The notes: generated by a model from the letters alone, not told the origin. A stretch of DNA of 64,000 nucleotides from Lysobacter silvisoli (GCF_003382365.1 NZ_QTSU01000003.1:372001-436000); one strand, 5' to 3'; shown: positions 49,491-59,705, numbered from the stretch's first letter. Translations and numbers: made by a program.

Positions 49491-49811
49491 ATGCGCGTTT
49501 ACCTGGACGACGAACGAACCACGCCGGAGGGCTGGCTGCGGGTGTACTGGCCCGACGAGGCCATCGCCTTGCTGCGCCAGGGCGGCGTCGTCGAACTCAG
49601 CCTGGACCACGATCTGGGCGACGATGCGCGCGGCACCGGCTACGACGTGGTCGCCTGGATCGAAGAGGCCGTGTTCCTGCACGGCTTCCGCCCGCCGAAG
49701 ATCTCGGTGCACTCGGCCAATCCTTCGGCGCGGGCGCGGATGGAGGCGGGGATCGCGGCGATCGTGCGCCTGGCGGCGGAGGTCGAGGCCGGGCGGGGAG
49801 CGCCATCGTGA
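49491..49811 (+). CDS. cyclic-phosphate-processing receiver-domain (cREC) protein
   Basis: This 106-residue protein consists of a single receiver-like domain. RVYLDDERTTPEGW places the acidic pair at residues 6-7, SLDHDLGDD gives a second acidic cluster where response regulators carry the phospho-Asp, and KISVHSANPSARARM a third conserved loop. This matches the cREC family, predicted from gene context to act on cyclic phosphate ends rather than as a phosphorelay receiver. It overlaps the next gene (GTGA at 49808-49811), so the two are coupled. Function here is not demonstrated. Confidence 0.78.
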   Translation: MRVYLDDERTTPEGWLRVYWPDEAIALLRQGGVVELSLDHDLGDDARGTGYDVVAWIEEAVFLHGFRPPKISVHSANPSARARMEAGIAAIVRLAAEVEAGRGAPS

Positions 49812-50332
49812 GCATGGCCGCGCGGTGGTTGCCGTATGCCTTGCTGGCCGCGATGGCCACCGCTGCAGACGCATCGCCGCCAGGTTGGCGTGCTCCGAGC
49901 GCTGCCGAGCTGGCCGATCCGGAGCGCAAGGCATCCACGACGGCCTACGCGCGCGCCGTGGCCGACTACAACGGCGACGGCCGCGACGATACCGCGGTGC
50001 TCCTCAAGCGCAGGCACGACGGAGCCCAGGCCTTATGGGTGCATTTGTCCGCGGCAGACGGCGCGATCTGGCTCAAGCTCGCTGAAATCGATTTGGGCGA
50101 CGAGCATCGCGACGCACCCTTGATCATGGCCATCGACACGGCCAAGCCCGGCGTCGTCGCCTATGGCTGCTTCGACGGCGACGACGATTGCAATTTCGGT
50201 TTCGAAGCGCAGCGCCCCAAATTGCGCTTGAAGGATCCGGCGATCAACTACTACAAGTTCGGCAGCGCGGCGTCGCTGTTCTTCTGGAGCCGTTCGCGGC
50301 AGAAGTTCCTGCGTGTCTGGCTGAGCGACTGA
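49808..50332 (+). CDS. secreted protein with a calcium-loop-like motif, unknown function
   Basis: This 174-residue protein begins with a signal peptide (WLPYALLAAMATAADASPPG). The mature part contains DYNGDGRDD (a DxNxDGxxD calcium loop as in FG-GAP or VCBS repeats) and later FDGDDDCNFGFE. It ends in an aromatic and basic stretch (FFWSRSRQKFLRVWLSD). I do not recognise the family beyond this. The start is GTG at 49808 with an ATG two codons later; either is possible. It overlaps the cREC gene. Confidence 0.7.
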   Translation: MSMAARWLPYALLAAMATAADASPPGWRAPSAAELADPERKASTTAYARAVADYNGDGRDDTAVLLKRRHDGAQALWVHLSAADGAIWLKLAEIDLGDEHRDAPLIMAIDTAKPGVVAYGCFDGDDDCNFGFEAQRPKLRLKDPAINYYKFGSAASLFFWSRSRQKFLRVWLSD

Positions 50333-50395
50333 GCGGCGCGCCCGGCCGCGGTCACTGGGCATGCGGCTGCCTGTGATGCAGTCGGCCGCTACGGC

Positions 50396-50752
50396 TCAGT
50401 CGAGCTCGGCGCGCGACAGCAGGTCGCGCAACGCGTCGTCGTCGCGATACACCGCGCGCATCGCCGCGCCTAGCGCTTCCAGGTCGGCGCGTTCGCCGGT
50501 TACCGACAGCATGCCGGCCTCCGGATCGAAGCGCAGCCGGCCTTGCAGCTGCGGCAGCCGCTCGGCCACCACGACCTGCGCCAGCGAGCCCCAGTCATAA
50601 CCGTTACCGCTCCAGCCCTGATCTTCGCGTTCGGCGAACAGGTGCTGCTTGGCTTCCATGCCCGGCTCGGCCAACAGCAGCGAGCGGTGGCCGTTGCGGT
50701 CCATGAGGATGAAGGGGGCGTAGCTGCTGCGGTCGGTGCGGTCGTCGCTCAT
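50396..50752 (-). CDS. Imm51-like immunity protein
   Basis: This 118-residue cytoplasmic protein resembles immunity protein 51, which neutralises toxins in polymorphic toxin systems. Visible matches: YAPFILMDRNGHRSLLLAE start, GWSGNGYDWGSLAQVVVAER core, and RLRFDPEAGMLSVTGERADL followed by the DDALRDLLSRAELD end. No matching toxin gene is in the window. It lies 82 bases after nagA on the same strand, so it could ride on the nagR-nagB-nagA transcript. Such orphan immunity genes are often kept against toxins of competitors (inference). Confidence 0.75.
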   Translation of the reverse strand: MSDDRTDRSSYAPFILMDRNGHRSLLLAEPGMEAKQHLFAEREDQGWSGNGYDWGSLAQVVVAERLPQLQGRLRFDPEAGMLSVTGERADLEALGAAMRAVYRDDDALRDLLSRAELD

Positions 50753-50834
50753 GTCGAATCCTTCGTCGGCGCGGTGCGCCCGACCGCGCTGGCGCGCAGA
50801 CCGGCGGGCGCGCCGATCATAGCGCTCGCCGGCT

Positions 50835-51974
50835 TCAGCGCTGTCCTGCGATCCAGCTGTCGGCGACGCGCAGCTCGTCGTCCAGCGCCACCAGGTCGGC
50901 GCGATACCCCGGCGCGATCCGGCCCAGCTCGTGGCCCAGGCCGAGGAATTCGGCCGGGTACGTCGACGCCATGCGGCAGGCCTCGTCCAGCGGCAGGCCC
51001 AAACGTTCCACGGTGTTGCGCACCGCGGTGGCCATGTCCAGCGCCGAGCCGGCCAGGGTGCCGTCGGCGGTGCTGCACTTGCCGTCGCGGCAGGTCATGG
51101 TCTGGCCGTAGAGCACGAAGTCCTCGCGCTGGCCGCCCACCGGCGGCATGGCGTCGGTGACCAACAGGATCTTGCCGCGCGGCTTGGCGGCGATGGCGAT
51201 GCGCAGCGAGGCGTCGTGCACGTGTTCGCCGTCGACGATCACGCCGCACCAGCTGTCGGCGTCGTCCAGCGCCGCGCCCACGCCGCCGGGTTCGCGGCTG
51301 CCCATCGGCGTCATCGCGTTGAACAGGTGGGTCACGCCGCGCACGCCGTTGCCGAAAGCGCGGCGCAGGCGTTCGTAATCGGCCGCGGTGTGGCCGGCGC
51401 AGACCAGCACGCCGCGTTCGGCCAGCGCGCGCAGGGTGGCGTCGTCGAAACGCTCCGGCGCCAGCGTCAACATGGTCTTGCCCACGCCCAGCGAGGCGAT
51501 GCGGTCGAGTTCGGCTGCGTCCGGGGTGTGGAACTTGTCGGGGTTGTGCACACCCTTGCGCGCGGACGCCAGGTAGGGGCCTTCCAGGTGGATGCCGAGG
51601 ATGCCGGGCACGCCCAAGGCGATGGCTTCGCGCACCGCGGCGATCGCGCGCAGCATCACGTCCACGTCGTCGCTGATCAGCGTGGGCATCAGGCCGGTGC
51701 TGCCGTATTGGCGGTGCGCCGACGCGATCGCGCGCAGGCCCTCCACGGTAGGCGCATCGTTGAACAGCACGTCACCGCCGCCGTTGACCTGGGTGTCGAT
51801 AAAGCCGGGCACCAGGCTGCGCCCTTGCAGATCCACCGCCTGCGCGCCGGCCGGCGCGGGACCGGGCAGCACCGCGACGATGTGCCCGTCTTCGACGATC
51901 ACGCTGAGGTCGGATTCGAAGCCGCGTTCGCTCAGCACGCGGCCGTTGACGAAGGCGGTGGCGGGCGCGGACAT
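50835..51974 (-). CDS. nagA: N-acetylglucosamine-6-phosphate deacetylase NagA
   Basis: NagA removes acetate from GlcNAc-6-P, giving glucosamine-6-P. The 379-residue amidohydrolase has its metal and substrate motifs in place: PGFIDTQVNGGGDVLF, GIHLEGPYLASARKGVHN (metal Glu), CAGHTAADYERL and GVTHLFNAMTPM (metal His residues), and LLVTDAMPPVG (catalytic Asp). It starts one base after the nagB-II stop (TGA-C-ATG), so nagR, nagB and nagA form one operon. Confidence 0.96.
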   Translation of the reverse strand: MSAPATAFVNGRVLSERGFESDLSVIVEDGHIVAVLPGPAPAGAQAVDLQGRSLVPGFIDTQVNGGGDVLFNDAPTVEGLRAIASAHRQYGSTGLMPTLISDDVDVMLRAIAAVREAIALGVPGILGIHLEGPYLASARKGVHNPDKFHTPDAAELDRIASLGVGKTMLTLAPERFDDATLRALAERGVLVCAGHTAADYERLRRAFGNGVRGVTHLFNAMTPMGSREPGGVGAALDDADSWCGVIVDGEHVHDASLRIAIAAKPRGKILLVTDAMPPVGGQREDFVLYGQTMTCRDGKCSTADGTLAGSALDMATAVRNTVERLGLPLDEACRMASTYPAEFLGLGHELGRIAPGYRADLVALDDELRVADSWIAGQR

Positions 51975-51975
51975 G

Positions 51976-53025
51976 TCAGACGGTCTCGGTGACCTTGTTC
52001 AAATGCGGCGGCAGATCGGGATTGTGCCCGCGCGCCACCGACAGCGCGTTGGCGGCCTTGTAGAAGCTGGCCACGGTCAGCAGCGGCGTCATCGCCGGAT
52101 GCAGCGAGCGCGCCAGCGGCAGGCTGCCGGCGCCGCCGCGGCCCGGCGCGGCCAGCCACACCGGCGCGCCGCGCGAGCGGAATTCTTCGGCCACCGCCAC
52201 CGTGCTGTCGCCGGTGCCGTCGTCCTGGGCGAAGGCCAGCACCGGGAAGCCGGGGCCGACGATGGCCATGGGTCCGTGCTTGACCTCGGCGCTGCTGAAG
52301 GCCTCGGCGTGCAGCCCGCAGGTTTCCTTGAATTTCAGCGCCGCTTCCTGCGCTGCGCCCAGGCCCAGGCCACGGCCGATCACGAACAGGTTGCGCGCGC
52401 CGACCAGGCCCTCGACCAGCGGCGACCAGTCCTGCGCGAACGAGGCGCGCAGCGCGTCGGGCAGTTCGTGCACGGCATTGAACAGCGCCGCGTCGTTGCT
52501 CCAGCGCGCGGTCAGCTGCAGCAGCGCGGACAGCGAACACAGATAGCTCTTGGTCGCCGCCACGCTGGTTTCCGGGCCGGCGTGCAGGCCCAGCACGGTA
52601 TCGGCCAGGCCGGCCAGCGGCGAATCCAGCACGTTGACCAGCGCCAGCACGTGGGCGCCGGCGGCCTTGGCGATCTCGGCGTTGCGCAGCAGGTCCGGGC
52701 TCTTGCCCGACTGCGAGATCGCCACGAACAAAGCGCCGTCCAGCTGCGGGCGCACCGCGTAGACCGAGCCCACCGAGGGCGAGGCCGACGCGGTGACCAG
52801 GCCCAGCTGGGTTTCGAACAGGTATTTGCCGTAGGTGGCGGCGTGGTCGGAGCTGCCGCGCGCGCAGGTGACGATGAAGCGCGGCGGGCGCTGGCGCAGG
52901 TAGTCGGTCAGATCGTCGACCGCGTCGGCATTGGCGGCGAACTGCCGCGCGACCGCCTCGCCGGCTTCCTGCGCCTCGGCGTACATGCGCGTGGCGGTGG
53001 GGTCCAGCAGGGTCTGCGTGCTCAC
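51976..53025 (-). CDS. nagB-II: glucosamine-6-phosphate deaminase, SIS type (NagB-II)
   Basis: This 349-residue protein has two SIS sugar-phosphate isomerase domains (CARGSSDHAATYGKYLFETQ with VAISQSGKSPDLLRNA; VIGRGLGLGAAQEAALKFKE with EAFSSAEVKHGPMA). There is no glutaminase domain, so it is the NagB-II kind of deaminase that converts glucosamine-6-P to fructose-6-P and ammonia, not a GlmS. The start is GTG at 53025, overlapping the nagR stop as GTGA. The open frame runs much further upstream but across nagR. nagA follows at once. The alternative, AgaS-like galactosamine use, is less likely beside nagA. Confidence 0.92.
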   Translation of the reverse strand: MSTQTLLDPTATRMYAEAQEAGEAVARQFAANADAVDDLTDYLRQRPPRFIVTCARGSSDHAATYGKYLFETQLGLVTASASPSVGSVYAVRPQLDGALFVAISQSGKSPDLLRNAEIAKAAGAHVLALVNVLDSPLAGLADTVLGLHAGPETSVAATKSYLCSLSALLQLTARWSNDAALFNAVHELPDALRASFAQDWSPLVEGLVGARNLFVIGRGLGLGAAQEAALKFKETCGLHAEAFSSAEVKHGPMAIVGPGFPVLAFAQDDGTGDSTVAVAEEFRSRGAPVWLAAPGRGGAGSLPLARSLHPAMTPLLTVASFYKAANALSVARGHNPDLPPHLNKVTETV

Positions 53026-53774
53026 GGGGCGCTCTCGCTCTGCAATTCGGCGACGAAGTCGTAGGCGTCGCCGCGGTAGAAGGATCGGGTGAACTCGACC
53101 ACGCGGCCGTCGTCCAGGAAGGTGCGGCGTTCGATGAACAAACCCGGGGCGCCTTCGGGCAGGCCCATCAGCCGCGCCTGTTCGGCGTCGAAGGCGATCG
53201 CGCGCAGGCGCTGCAGGGCGCGCGCGGGGCGGATGCCGAGCTGGGCGAAGGCTTCGTACAGCGAGTTCTCCACCAAGGCCGGATCGGGCAACACCGCCAG
53301 CGGCACCACGGTGCGCTCCAGCGCCAGGGCCACGCCGTCGGCGGTGCGCAGGCGGTAGTAGCGCACCACCGGTGCGCCCGGCGACAGGTTCAGCGCCATC
53401 GCTTCTTCCGGCGTGACTTCGCCGACGCCGCGCTCCAGGAAGGTCGAGCGCGGGTCCAGGCCGCGCGCGCGCAGGTCGTCGGTGAAGCTGGTCAGGCGCG
53501 AGAACGATTTGACGATGCGCTCGGCGACGAAGGTGCCCGCGCCCTGGCGCTGCAGCAGCAGGCCGTCCGCGACCAGGCCGGCGATGGCCTTGCGCACGGT
53601 CACCCGCGACAGGTCCAGCAACTTGCCCAGTTCGCGCTCGCCGGGCAGGGCCTGGCCGGCGGTGAGCTCGCCGTTCTCGATCGCGTGCTGCAGGGTCCGG
53701 CGCAGGTGCTGATAGGCCGGCGCACGGCGCGCCTGGGCCTGGCGGCGGAACTCGCTGACGAGGTAGGGCTCCAT
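53022..53774 (-). CDS. nagR: GntR/HutC-family regulator of GlcNAc genes (NagR type)
   Basis: This 250-residue repressor has an N-terminal winged helix (AYQHLRRTLQHAIENGELTA, LPGERELGKLLDLSRVTVRK) and a C-terminal UTRA sugar-phosphate sensing domain (SFTDDLRARGLDPRSTFLER; FIERRTFLDDGRVVEFTRSF). This is the architecture of GlcNAc regulators such as DasR, NagR and YvoA. It is the first gene of the nagR-nagB-nagA operon and divergent from zwf. From memory, the Xanthomonas GlcNAc regulon is run by a GntR (NagR) and a LacI (NagQ) repressor. Both classes occur here. Confidence 0.9.
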   Translation of the reverse strand: MEPYLVSEFRRQAQARRAPAYQHLRRTLQHAIENGELTAGQALPGERELGKLLDLSRVTVRKAIAGLVADGLLLQRQGAGTFVAERIVKSFSRLTSFTDDLRARGLDPRSTFLERGVGEVTPEEAMALNLSPGAPVVRYYRLRTADGVALALERTVVPLAVLPDPALVENSLYEAFAQLGIRPARALQRLRAIAFDAEQARLMGLPEGAPGLFIERRTFLDDGRVVEFTRSFYRGDAYDFVAELQSESAP

Positions 53775-53784
53775 GACGCGAAAG

Positions 53785-53801
53785 ATACCAGTGGCAGACC
53801 A
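53785..53801 (-). promoter_or_regulatory. candidate NagR operator (nagR side)
   Basis: On the minus strand: TGGTCT-N5-TGGTAT, 10 bases before the nagR start. The overlapping AGTGG-CAGA-CCACT dyad recalls DasR-type sites. The same half-sites recur on the zwf side. Confidence 0.55.
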
Positions 53802-53864
53802 CTATCGGCAACAATCGCGGCATATGCTCATTTAAACCATTGATTCTAGGCCATGTTGCGAGAC

Positions 53865-53893
53865 TGGTATCTCACTGGTATCGTTTCTGGTAT
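53865..53893 (+). promoter_or_regulatory. candidate NagR operator array (zwf side)
   Basis: TGGTAT occurs three times in direct orientation (53865, 53876, 53888; gaps of 5 and 6 bases). An inverted AGACCA at 53904-53909 follows, 14 bases before the zwf start. This matches the half-sites on the nagR side. Confidence 0.55.
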
Positions 53894-53923
53894 GGTTCCT
53901 AGCAGACCAGTCCGAGTCCCCGC

Positions 53924-55441
53924 ATGAGCGTCTACACCGTGCCCCATCCCGCCCAGGCCCCGCATTCGGCGCCGCTGGCCCCGTTCGACCTGGTGATCTT
54001 CGGCGGCACCGGCGATCTGGCCCTGCGCAAGCTGCTGCCGGCGCTGTTCCACCGCTATGCCGACGGCCAGATCGTCGCCGGTACCCGCATCGTCGCCATC
54101 GCCCGCGATACCCAGAGCGATGAGGACTACCGCGGCCGCGTGCGCGAGGCGCTGGCCAGGTTCGCCGCCGTCGACGCGCGCCAGGCCGAGGCCGTGGACG
54201 GCTTCCTCGCCCTGCTGCTGTATCGGCGCCTGGACCTGAGCTCGGACGCGGCCTGGCCGGAGTTCGCGGCCGAGTTCGCCGGCGACGAGCGCGTGCGCGT
54301 GTTCTACCTGGCGGTGGGCCCGGACCTGTTCGGCGTGGTCGGCGACCGCCTGCAGTCGCACGGCCTGGTCGGGCCGAAGACGCGGGTGGTGGTGGAAAAG
54401 CCGCTGGGCAAGGACGGTGTCAGCGCCGATGCGATCAACGACGCGCTCGGCCGGGTGTTCGCCGAAACCCAGATCTTCCGCATCGACCATTACCTGGGCA
54501 AGGAAACGGTGCAGAACCTGACCGCGCTGCGCTTCGGCAATGCGCTGTTCGAACCGCTGTGGAAGGCCGAGCACATCGACCACGTGCAGATCAGCGTGGC
54601 CGAAACGGTGGGCGTGGAATCGCGCGCGCCGTACTACGACAAGTCCGGCGCGCTGCGCGACATGGTCCAGAACCATCTGCTGCAGCTGCTGTGCCTGGTG
54701 GCGATGGAGCCGCCGTCCTCGCTGGCCGCCGACGCGATCCGCGACGAGAAGCTCAAGGTGCTGCGCGCGCTGCGCCCGATCGAGAACGGAAACGCCGCCC
54801 AGTACACCGTGCGCGGCCAGTACAAGGCCGGCGCGGTCGACGGTCATGCCGTGCCCGGCTACGCCCAGGAGCTGGGCGCGCAGTCGCTCACCGAAACCTT
54901 CGTCGCGCTCAAGGCCGAGGTGAAGAACTGGCGTTGGGCCGGGGTGCCGTTCTACCTGCGCACCGGCAAGCGCCTGGCCGAGCGCATGTCCGAGATCGTG
55001 GTGACCTTCCGCCAGGTGCCGCATTCGATCTTCGAGGAACTCACCGAACAGGACCCGTCCAGCCGGCTGGCGCCGAACAAGCTGGTGCTGCGCCTGCAGC
55101 CCGACGAGGGCGTGAAGCTGTGGCTGATGAACAAGGTGCCCGGCCCCGGCGGCCTGCGCCTGCGTCACGTGCCGCTGGACATGAGCTTCGCCGCGGCCTT
55201 CGGCGGCCGCCAGGCCGATGCCTACGAACGCCTGCTGATGGACGTGGTGCGCGGCAACCCGATGCTGTTCATGCGCCGCGACGAAGTCGAGGCCGCCTGG
55301 AAGTGGATCGACCCGATCCGCGCCGCCTGGGCCGCGGGCGCCGAGGCGCCGCGCCCTTACACCGCCGGCAGCTGGGGCCCCAGCGCCGCGGTCGCCCTGA
55401 TCGAACGCGATGGAAGGACCTGGCATGAAGACGCAAGCTGA
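53924..55441 (+). CDS. zwf: glucose-6-phosphate 1-dehydrogenase
   Basis: Zwf oxidises glucose-6-P to 6-phosphogluconolactone with NADP, feeding the Entner-Doudoroff and pentose phosphate routes. The 505-residue protein has the cofactor loop VIFGGTGDLALRKLLPALF (about residues 24-42) and the active-site signature RIDHYLGKETVQNL with catalytic His, then AEHIDHVQISVAETVGVE. Length is normal. Its end overlaps pgl by 17 bases. The upstream region carries the TGGTAT array, so GlcNAc control is possible. Confidence 0.97.
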   Translation: MSVYTVPHPAQAPHSAPLAPFDLVIFGGTGDLALRKLLPALFHRYADGQIVAGTRIVAIARDTQSDEDYRGRVREALARFAAVDARQAEAVDGFLALLLYRRLDLSSDAAWPEFAAEFAGDERVRVFYLAVGPDLFGVVGDRLQSHGLVGPKTRVVVEKPLGKDGVSADAINDALGRVFAETQIFRIDHYLGKETVQNLTALRFGNALFEPLWKAEHIDHVQISVAETVGVESRAPYYDKSGALRDMVQNHLLQLLCLVAMEPPSSLAADAIRDEKLKVLRALRPIENGNAAQYTVRGQYKAGAVDGHAVPGYAQELGAQSLTETFVALKAEVKNWRWAGVPFYLRTGKRLAERMSEIVVTFRQVPHSIFEELTEQDPSSRLAPNKLVLRLQPDEGVKLWLMNKVPGPGGLRLRHVPLDMSFAAAFGGRQADAYERLLMDVVRGNPMLFMRRDEVEAAWKWIDPIRAAWAAGAEAPRPYTAGSWGPSAAVALIERDGRTWHEDAS

Positions 55442-56180
55442 GCGCTGGCCGGTGATCGGGCCCTTGCCCCTGCCGTTGCACGAACGCCTGTTCGACGACG
55501 GCGACCAGCTCGCGCAGGCGCTGGCGCGCCAGGTCGCCGCCGACCTGCGCGGCGCGCTCGCGCGCCATGGCGAGGCCTGCGTCGCGCTGTCGGGCGGCAA
55601 CACGCCCAAGCGCTTCTTCCAGGCGCTGTCGCTGCAGACCCTGGATTGGGCGCGGGTGACCGTGCTGCCGGTGGACGAACGCTGGCTGCCGCCCTCGCAT
55701 CCGCGTTCGAACGAGAAGCTGCTGCGCGATCACCTGCTGCAGAACAACGCCGCCGTGGCGCGGGTGCTGCCGATGTACCGGCCCACCGAAACCCCGGAAG
55801 CGGCGCTGATGCCGGTGCTGACCCGGATCGCCAACGAAGGCCTGCCGCTGGACGTGGCGGTGCTGGGCATGGGCGAGGATGGCCACGTGGCCTCGCTGTT
55901 CCCGGACCTGGGCCGCGACAATCCGGCGCTGCGCGAGATCGGCCTGCAGCCGCAGGGCCGCGCGCCGGTGATCGCGGTGCGCACCCAGGCCATGCCCGAG
56001 CCGCGCATGAGCCTGACCTTGAGCGCGCTCTTCACCGCGCCGGCGCTATACCTGCACATCGAAGGCGCGAACAAGCGCGCGCTGCTGGACACCGCGCAAC
56101 GCGACCCGCGCTGCACCCTGCCGATCCGCGCGGTGCTGTCCGGCGCGCCGGTACCGCCGACGTTGTACTGGAGCCCGTGA
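55425..56180 (+). CDS. pgl: 6-phosphogluconolactonase
   Basis: Pgl hydrolyses 6-phosphogluconolactone to 6-phosphogluconate. The 251-residue protein has the SOL/DevB family motifs VALSGGNTPKRFFQALS, VLPVDERWLPPSHPRSNEKL and VLGMGEDGHVASLFPD. The ATG at 55425 is preferred over one five codons earlier because AAGGA lies just upstream. It overlaps zwf by 17 bases, so the two are coupled. A palindromic repeat separates it from edd. Confidence 0.95.
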   Translation: MKTQAERWPVIGPLPLPLHERLFDDGDQLAQALARQVAADLRGALARHGEACVALSGGNTPKRFFQALSLQTLDWARVTVLPVDERWLPPSHPRSNEKLLRDHLLQNNAAVARVLPMYRPTETPEAALMPVLTRIANEGLPLDVAVLGMGEDGHVASLFPDLGRDNPALREIGLQPQGRAPVIAVRTQAMPEPRMSLTLSALFTAPALYLHIEGANKRALLDTAQRDPRCTLPIRAVLSGAPVPPTLYWSP

Positions 56181-56210
56181 TGCAACGCTACGAGCCCCCA
56201 TCAATGCAGT

Positions 56211-56317
56211 TCCCCCCCTTGAAAAAGGGGGACTGGGGGGATTTGCTTTTGCCGTTGCTTCTCTCGGAATGTGTAGCCAAGAGCAAATCCCCCTAGTCCC
56301 CCATTTTAAAAGGGGGA
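56211..56317. repeat. palindromic element with GCAAATCCCCC ends, copy 2
   Basis: CCCCCCTTGAAAAAGGGGGA and GGGGGGATTTGCTTTTG form the left half; AGCAAATCCCCCTAGTCCCC and ATTTTAAAAGGGGGA form the right half. It is the same family as 23290-23385 with halves in the opposite order. It fills the pgl-edd gap, ending 16 bases before the edd start. Confidence 0.8.
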
Positions 56318-56333
56318 ACAAAACCGAGCACAC

Positions 56334-58166
<1,833 letters not shown>

Positions 58167-58175
58167 GACCCAGCT

Positions 58176-58275
58176 CGTCGTTCCCGCGAACGCGGGAACC
58201 CAGGGCTTCATCGCGACAGAAGTACCGATACACGGCGCTAAAGACTCTGGATTCCCGCGTTCGCGGGAATGACGG
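58176..58275. repeat. paired REP-like element (CGTCGTTCCCGCG family)
   Basis: Left hairpin CGTTCCCGCGAACGCGGGAA and right, inverted hairpin GATTCCCGCGTTCGCGGGAA then TGACGG. It lies between edd and the HAD gene and is related to the elements at 10732, 29827 and 31362. Confidence 0.75.
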
Positions 58276-58315
58276 TCGGTAGAACGCCACTCCTTCGCAT
58301 CCGCCGGAGCACCGC

Positions 58316-58996
58316 ATGCCCGCCCCGCAACCCACCGCCTTCCTGTTCGACCTGGACGGCACCTTGGTCGACAGCGTCTACCAGCACGTGCTGGCCTGGA
58401 AGCAGGCGCTGGACGCCGACGGCATCCCGCTGTCGGTGTGGCGCATCCACCGCAAGATCGGCATGAGCGGCGGGCTGTTCACCAACATCCTGCTGCGCGA
58501 AACCGGTATCGACATCACCCCCGAGCGGGTCGAGCGCCTGCACCGCCTGCACGCGCAGGCCTATGCGGCGCAGGCCGCGCAGATACGGCCGCTGCCGGGC
58601 GCCGTGGAGTTGCTGGCCTACCTCAGCGACAGCGGCATTCCCTGGTCAATCGCCACCAGCGGACGCATGGAAACCGCGCGCCACAACCTCACCGCGCTGG
58701 GCGTGGACCCGGCGGTGGTGCCGGTGATCACCCGCGACATGGTCCGCCATGCCAAGCCCGACCCCGACCTGTTCCTGGCCGCGGCCGACAAGCTGGGCGT
58801 GGACATCGAGCATTCCATCGTGGTCGGCGACAGCATCTGGGATCTTCTGGCCGCGCGCCGCGCGCGCGCCCTGGGCGTGGGCCTGCTCTCGGGCGGCTAC
58901 GGCCAGGACGAACTGGAACGCGCCGGCGGCTTCCGCGTCTACGAAGACCCGGCCGACCTGCTGCGCCATATCGACGAAGTCGCCGCGCGCGCTTGA
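58316..58996 (+). CDS. HAD-superfamily sugar-phosphate phosphatase-like hydrolase
   Basis: This 226-residue HAD hydrolase is of subfamily IA. Motif I is FLFDLDGTLVDS with nucleophile Asp12 and Asp14, a helical cap follows (residues about 30-85), motif II is SIATSGR, motif III Lys lies in HAKPDPDLF, and motif IV Asp residues are in IVVGDSIWDLLAARRA. It resembles phosphoglycolate or beta-phosphoglucomutase-like phosphatases; the substrate is not readable. Its place between edd and eda suggests a sugar-phosphate or repair role in the pathway, by inference only. Confidence 0.88.
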   Translation: MPAPQPTAFLFDLDGTLVDSVYQHVLAWKQALDADGIPLSVWRIHRKIGMSGGLFTNILLRETGIDITPERVERLHRLHAQAYAAQAAQIRPLPGAVELLAYLSDSGIPWSIATSGRMETARHNLTALGVDPAVVPVITRDMVRHAKPDPDLFLAAADKLGVDIEHSIVVGDSIWDLLAARRARALGVGLLSGGYGQDELERAGGFRVYEDPADLLRHIDEVAARA

Positions 58997-59057
58997 GCGC
59001 GCAGCCACGGCAAGGCTAGCCTGCGCAATTCGCGCCGCACCGTCCTAGGAGTACGCA

Positions 59058-59705
59058 ATGAGTTCGATCGACGAATCGCAGCAACGCATCGGCGCCGTGC
59101 TGGCGCTGGCGCCGGTGGTGCCGGTGCTGGTGATCGACGAGCTGGCGCTGGCGGTGCCGCTGGCGCGCGCGCTGGTCGCCGGTGGGTTGCCCGCGATCGA
59201 GGTGACCTTGCGCACGCCGGTGGCGCTGGAGGCGGTGCGTGCGATCGCCGCCGAAGTCGAAGGTGCCGCGGTCGGCGTGGGCAGCGTGCGCCGGCCGCAG
59301 GATTTCGATGCCGCGCGCGCGGCCGGCGCGACCTTCGCCGTCTCGCCTGGGGCCAGCCCGGCGCTGATCGCCGCGGCTCCGGACAGCGGGCTGGCCTGGC
59401 TGCCCGGCGCGGCCACCGCCTCGGAGGCGATGGCGCTGGCCGAGCACGGCTATCGCTACCTCAAGTTCTTCCCGGCCGAATCCATCGGCGGCGCCGGTGC
59501 GCTGCGCAGCATCGGCGGACCGTTGCCGGAGCTGCGCTTTTGCGCTACCGGCGGCATCGGCCTGGGCAATGCGCGCGACTACCTGGCGCTGGCCAACGTG
59601 CCTTGCGTCGGCGGTTCCTGGGTCGCGCCGTCGGCCGCCGCCCGCGCCGGCGATTGGGCGCAGATCGAAACCCTGGCGCGCGAAGCCGCCGCATTGCGCG
59701 GCTGA
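59058..59705 (+). CDS. eda: KDPG aldolase (2-dehydro-3-deoxyphosphogluconate aldolase)
   Basis: Eda splits KDPG to pyruvate and glyceraldehyde-3-P, the last Entner-Doudoroff step. The 215-residue TIM barrel has the catalytic Glu in [15 protein letters not shown], the Schiff-base Lys136 in YLKFFPAE, and the phosphate-binding CATGGIG. TAGGAG lies six bases before the ATG, and a TAGCCT box (59017-59022) may give it a separate promoter. The loop [10 protein letters not shown] differs from the usual VGAGTVL, but catalytic residues are present. Confidence 0.94.
   Translation: MSSIDESQQRIGAVLALAPVVPVLVIDELALAVPLARALVAGGLPAIEVTLRTPVALEAVRAIAAEVEGAAVGVGSVRRPQDFDAARAAGATFAVSPGASPALIAAAPDSGLAWLPGAATASEAMALAEHGYRYLKFFPAESIGGAGALRSIGGPLPELRFCATGGIGLGNARDYLALANVPCVGGSWVAPSAAARAGDWAQIETLAREAAALRG

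Noticed and set aside
53026-53823. long upstream extension of the nagB-II frame
   Set aside because: It runs entirely across nagR in another frame; the GTG at 53025 with GTGA overlap gives the normal protein length.
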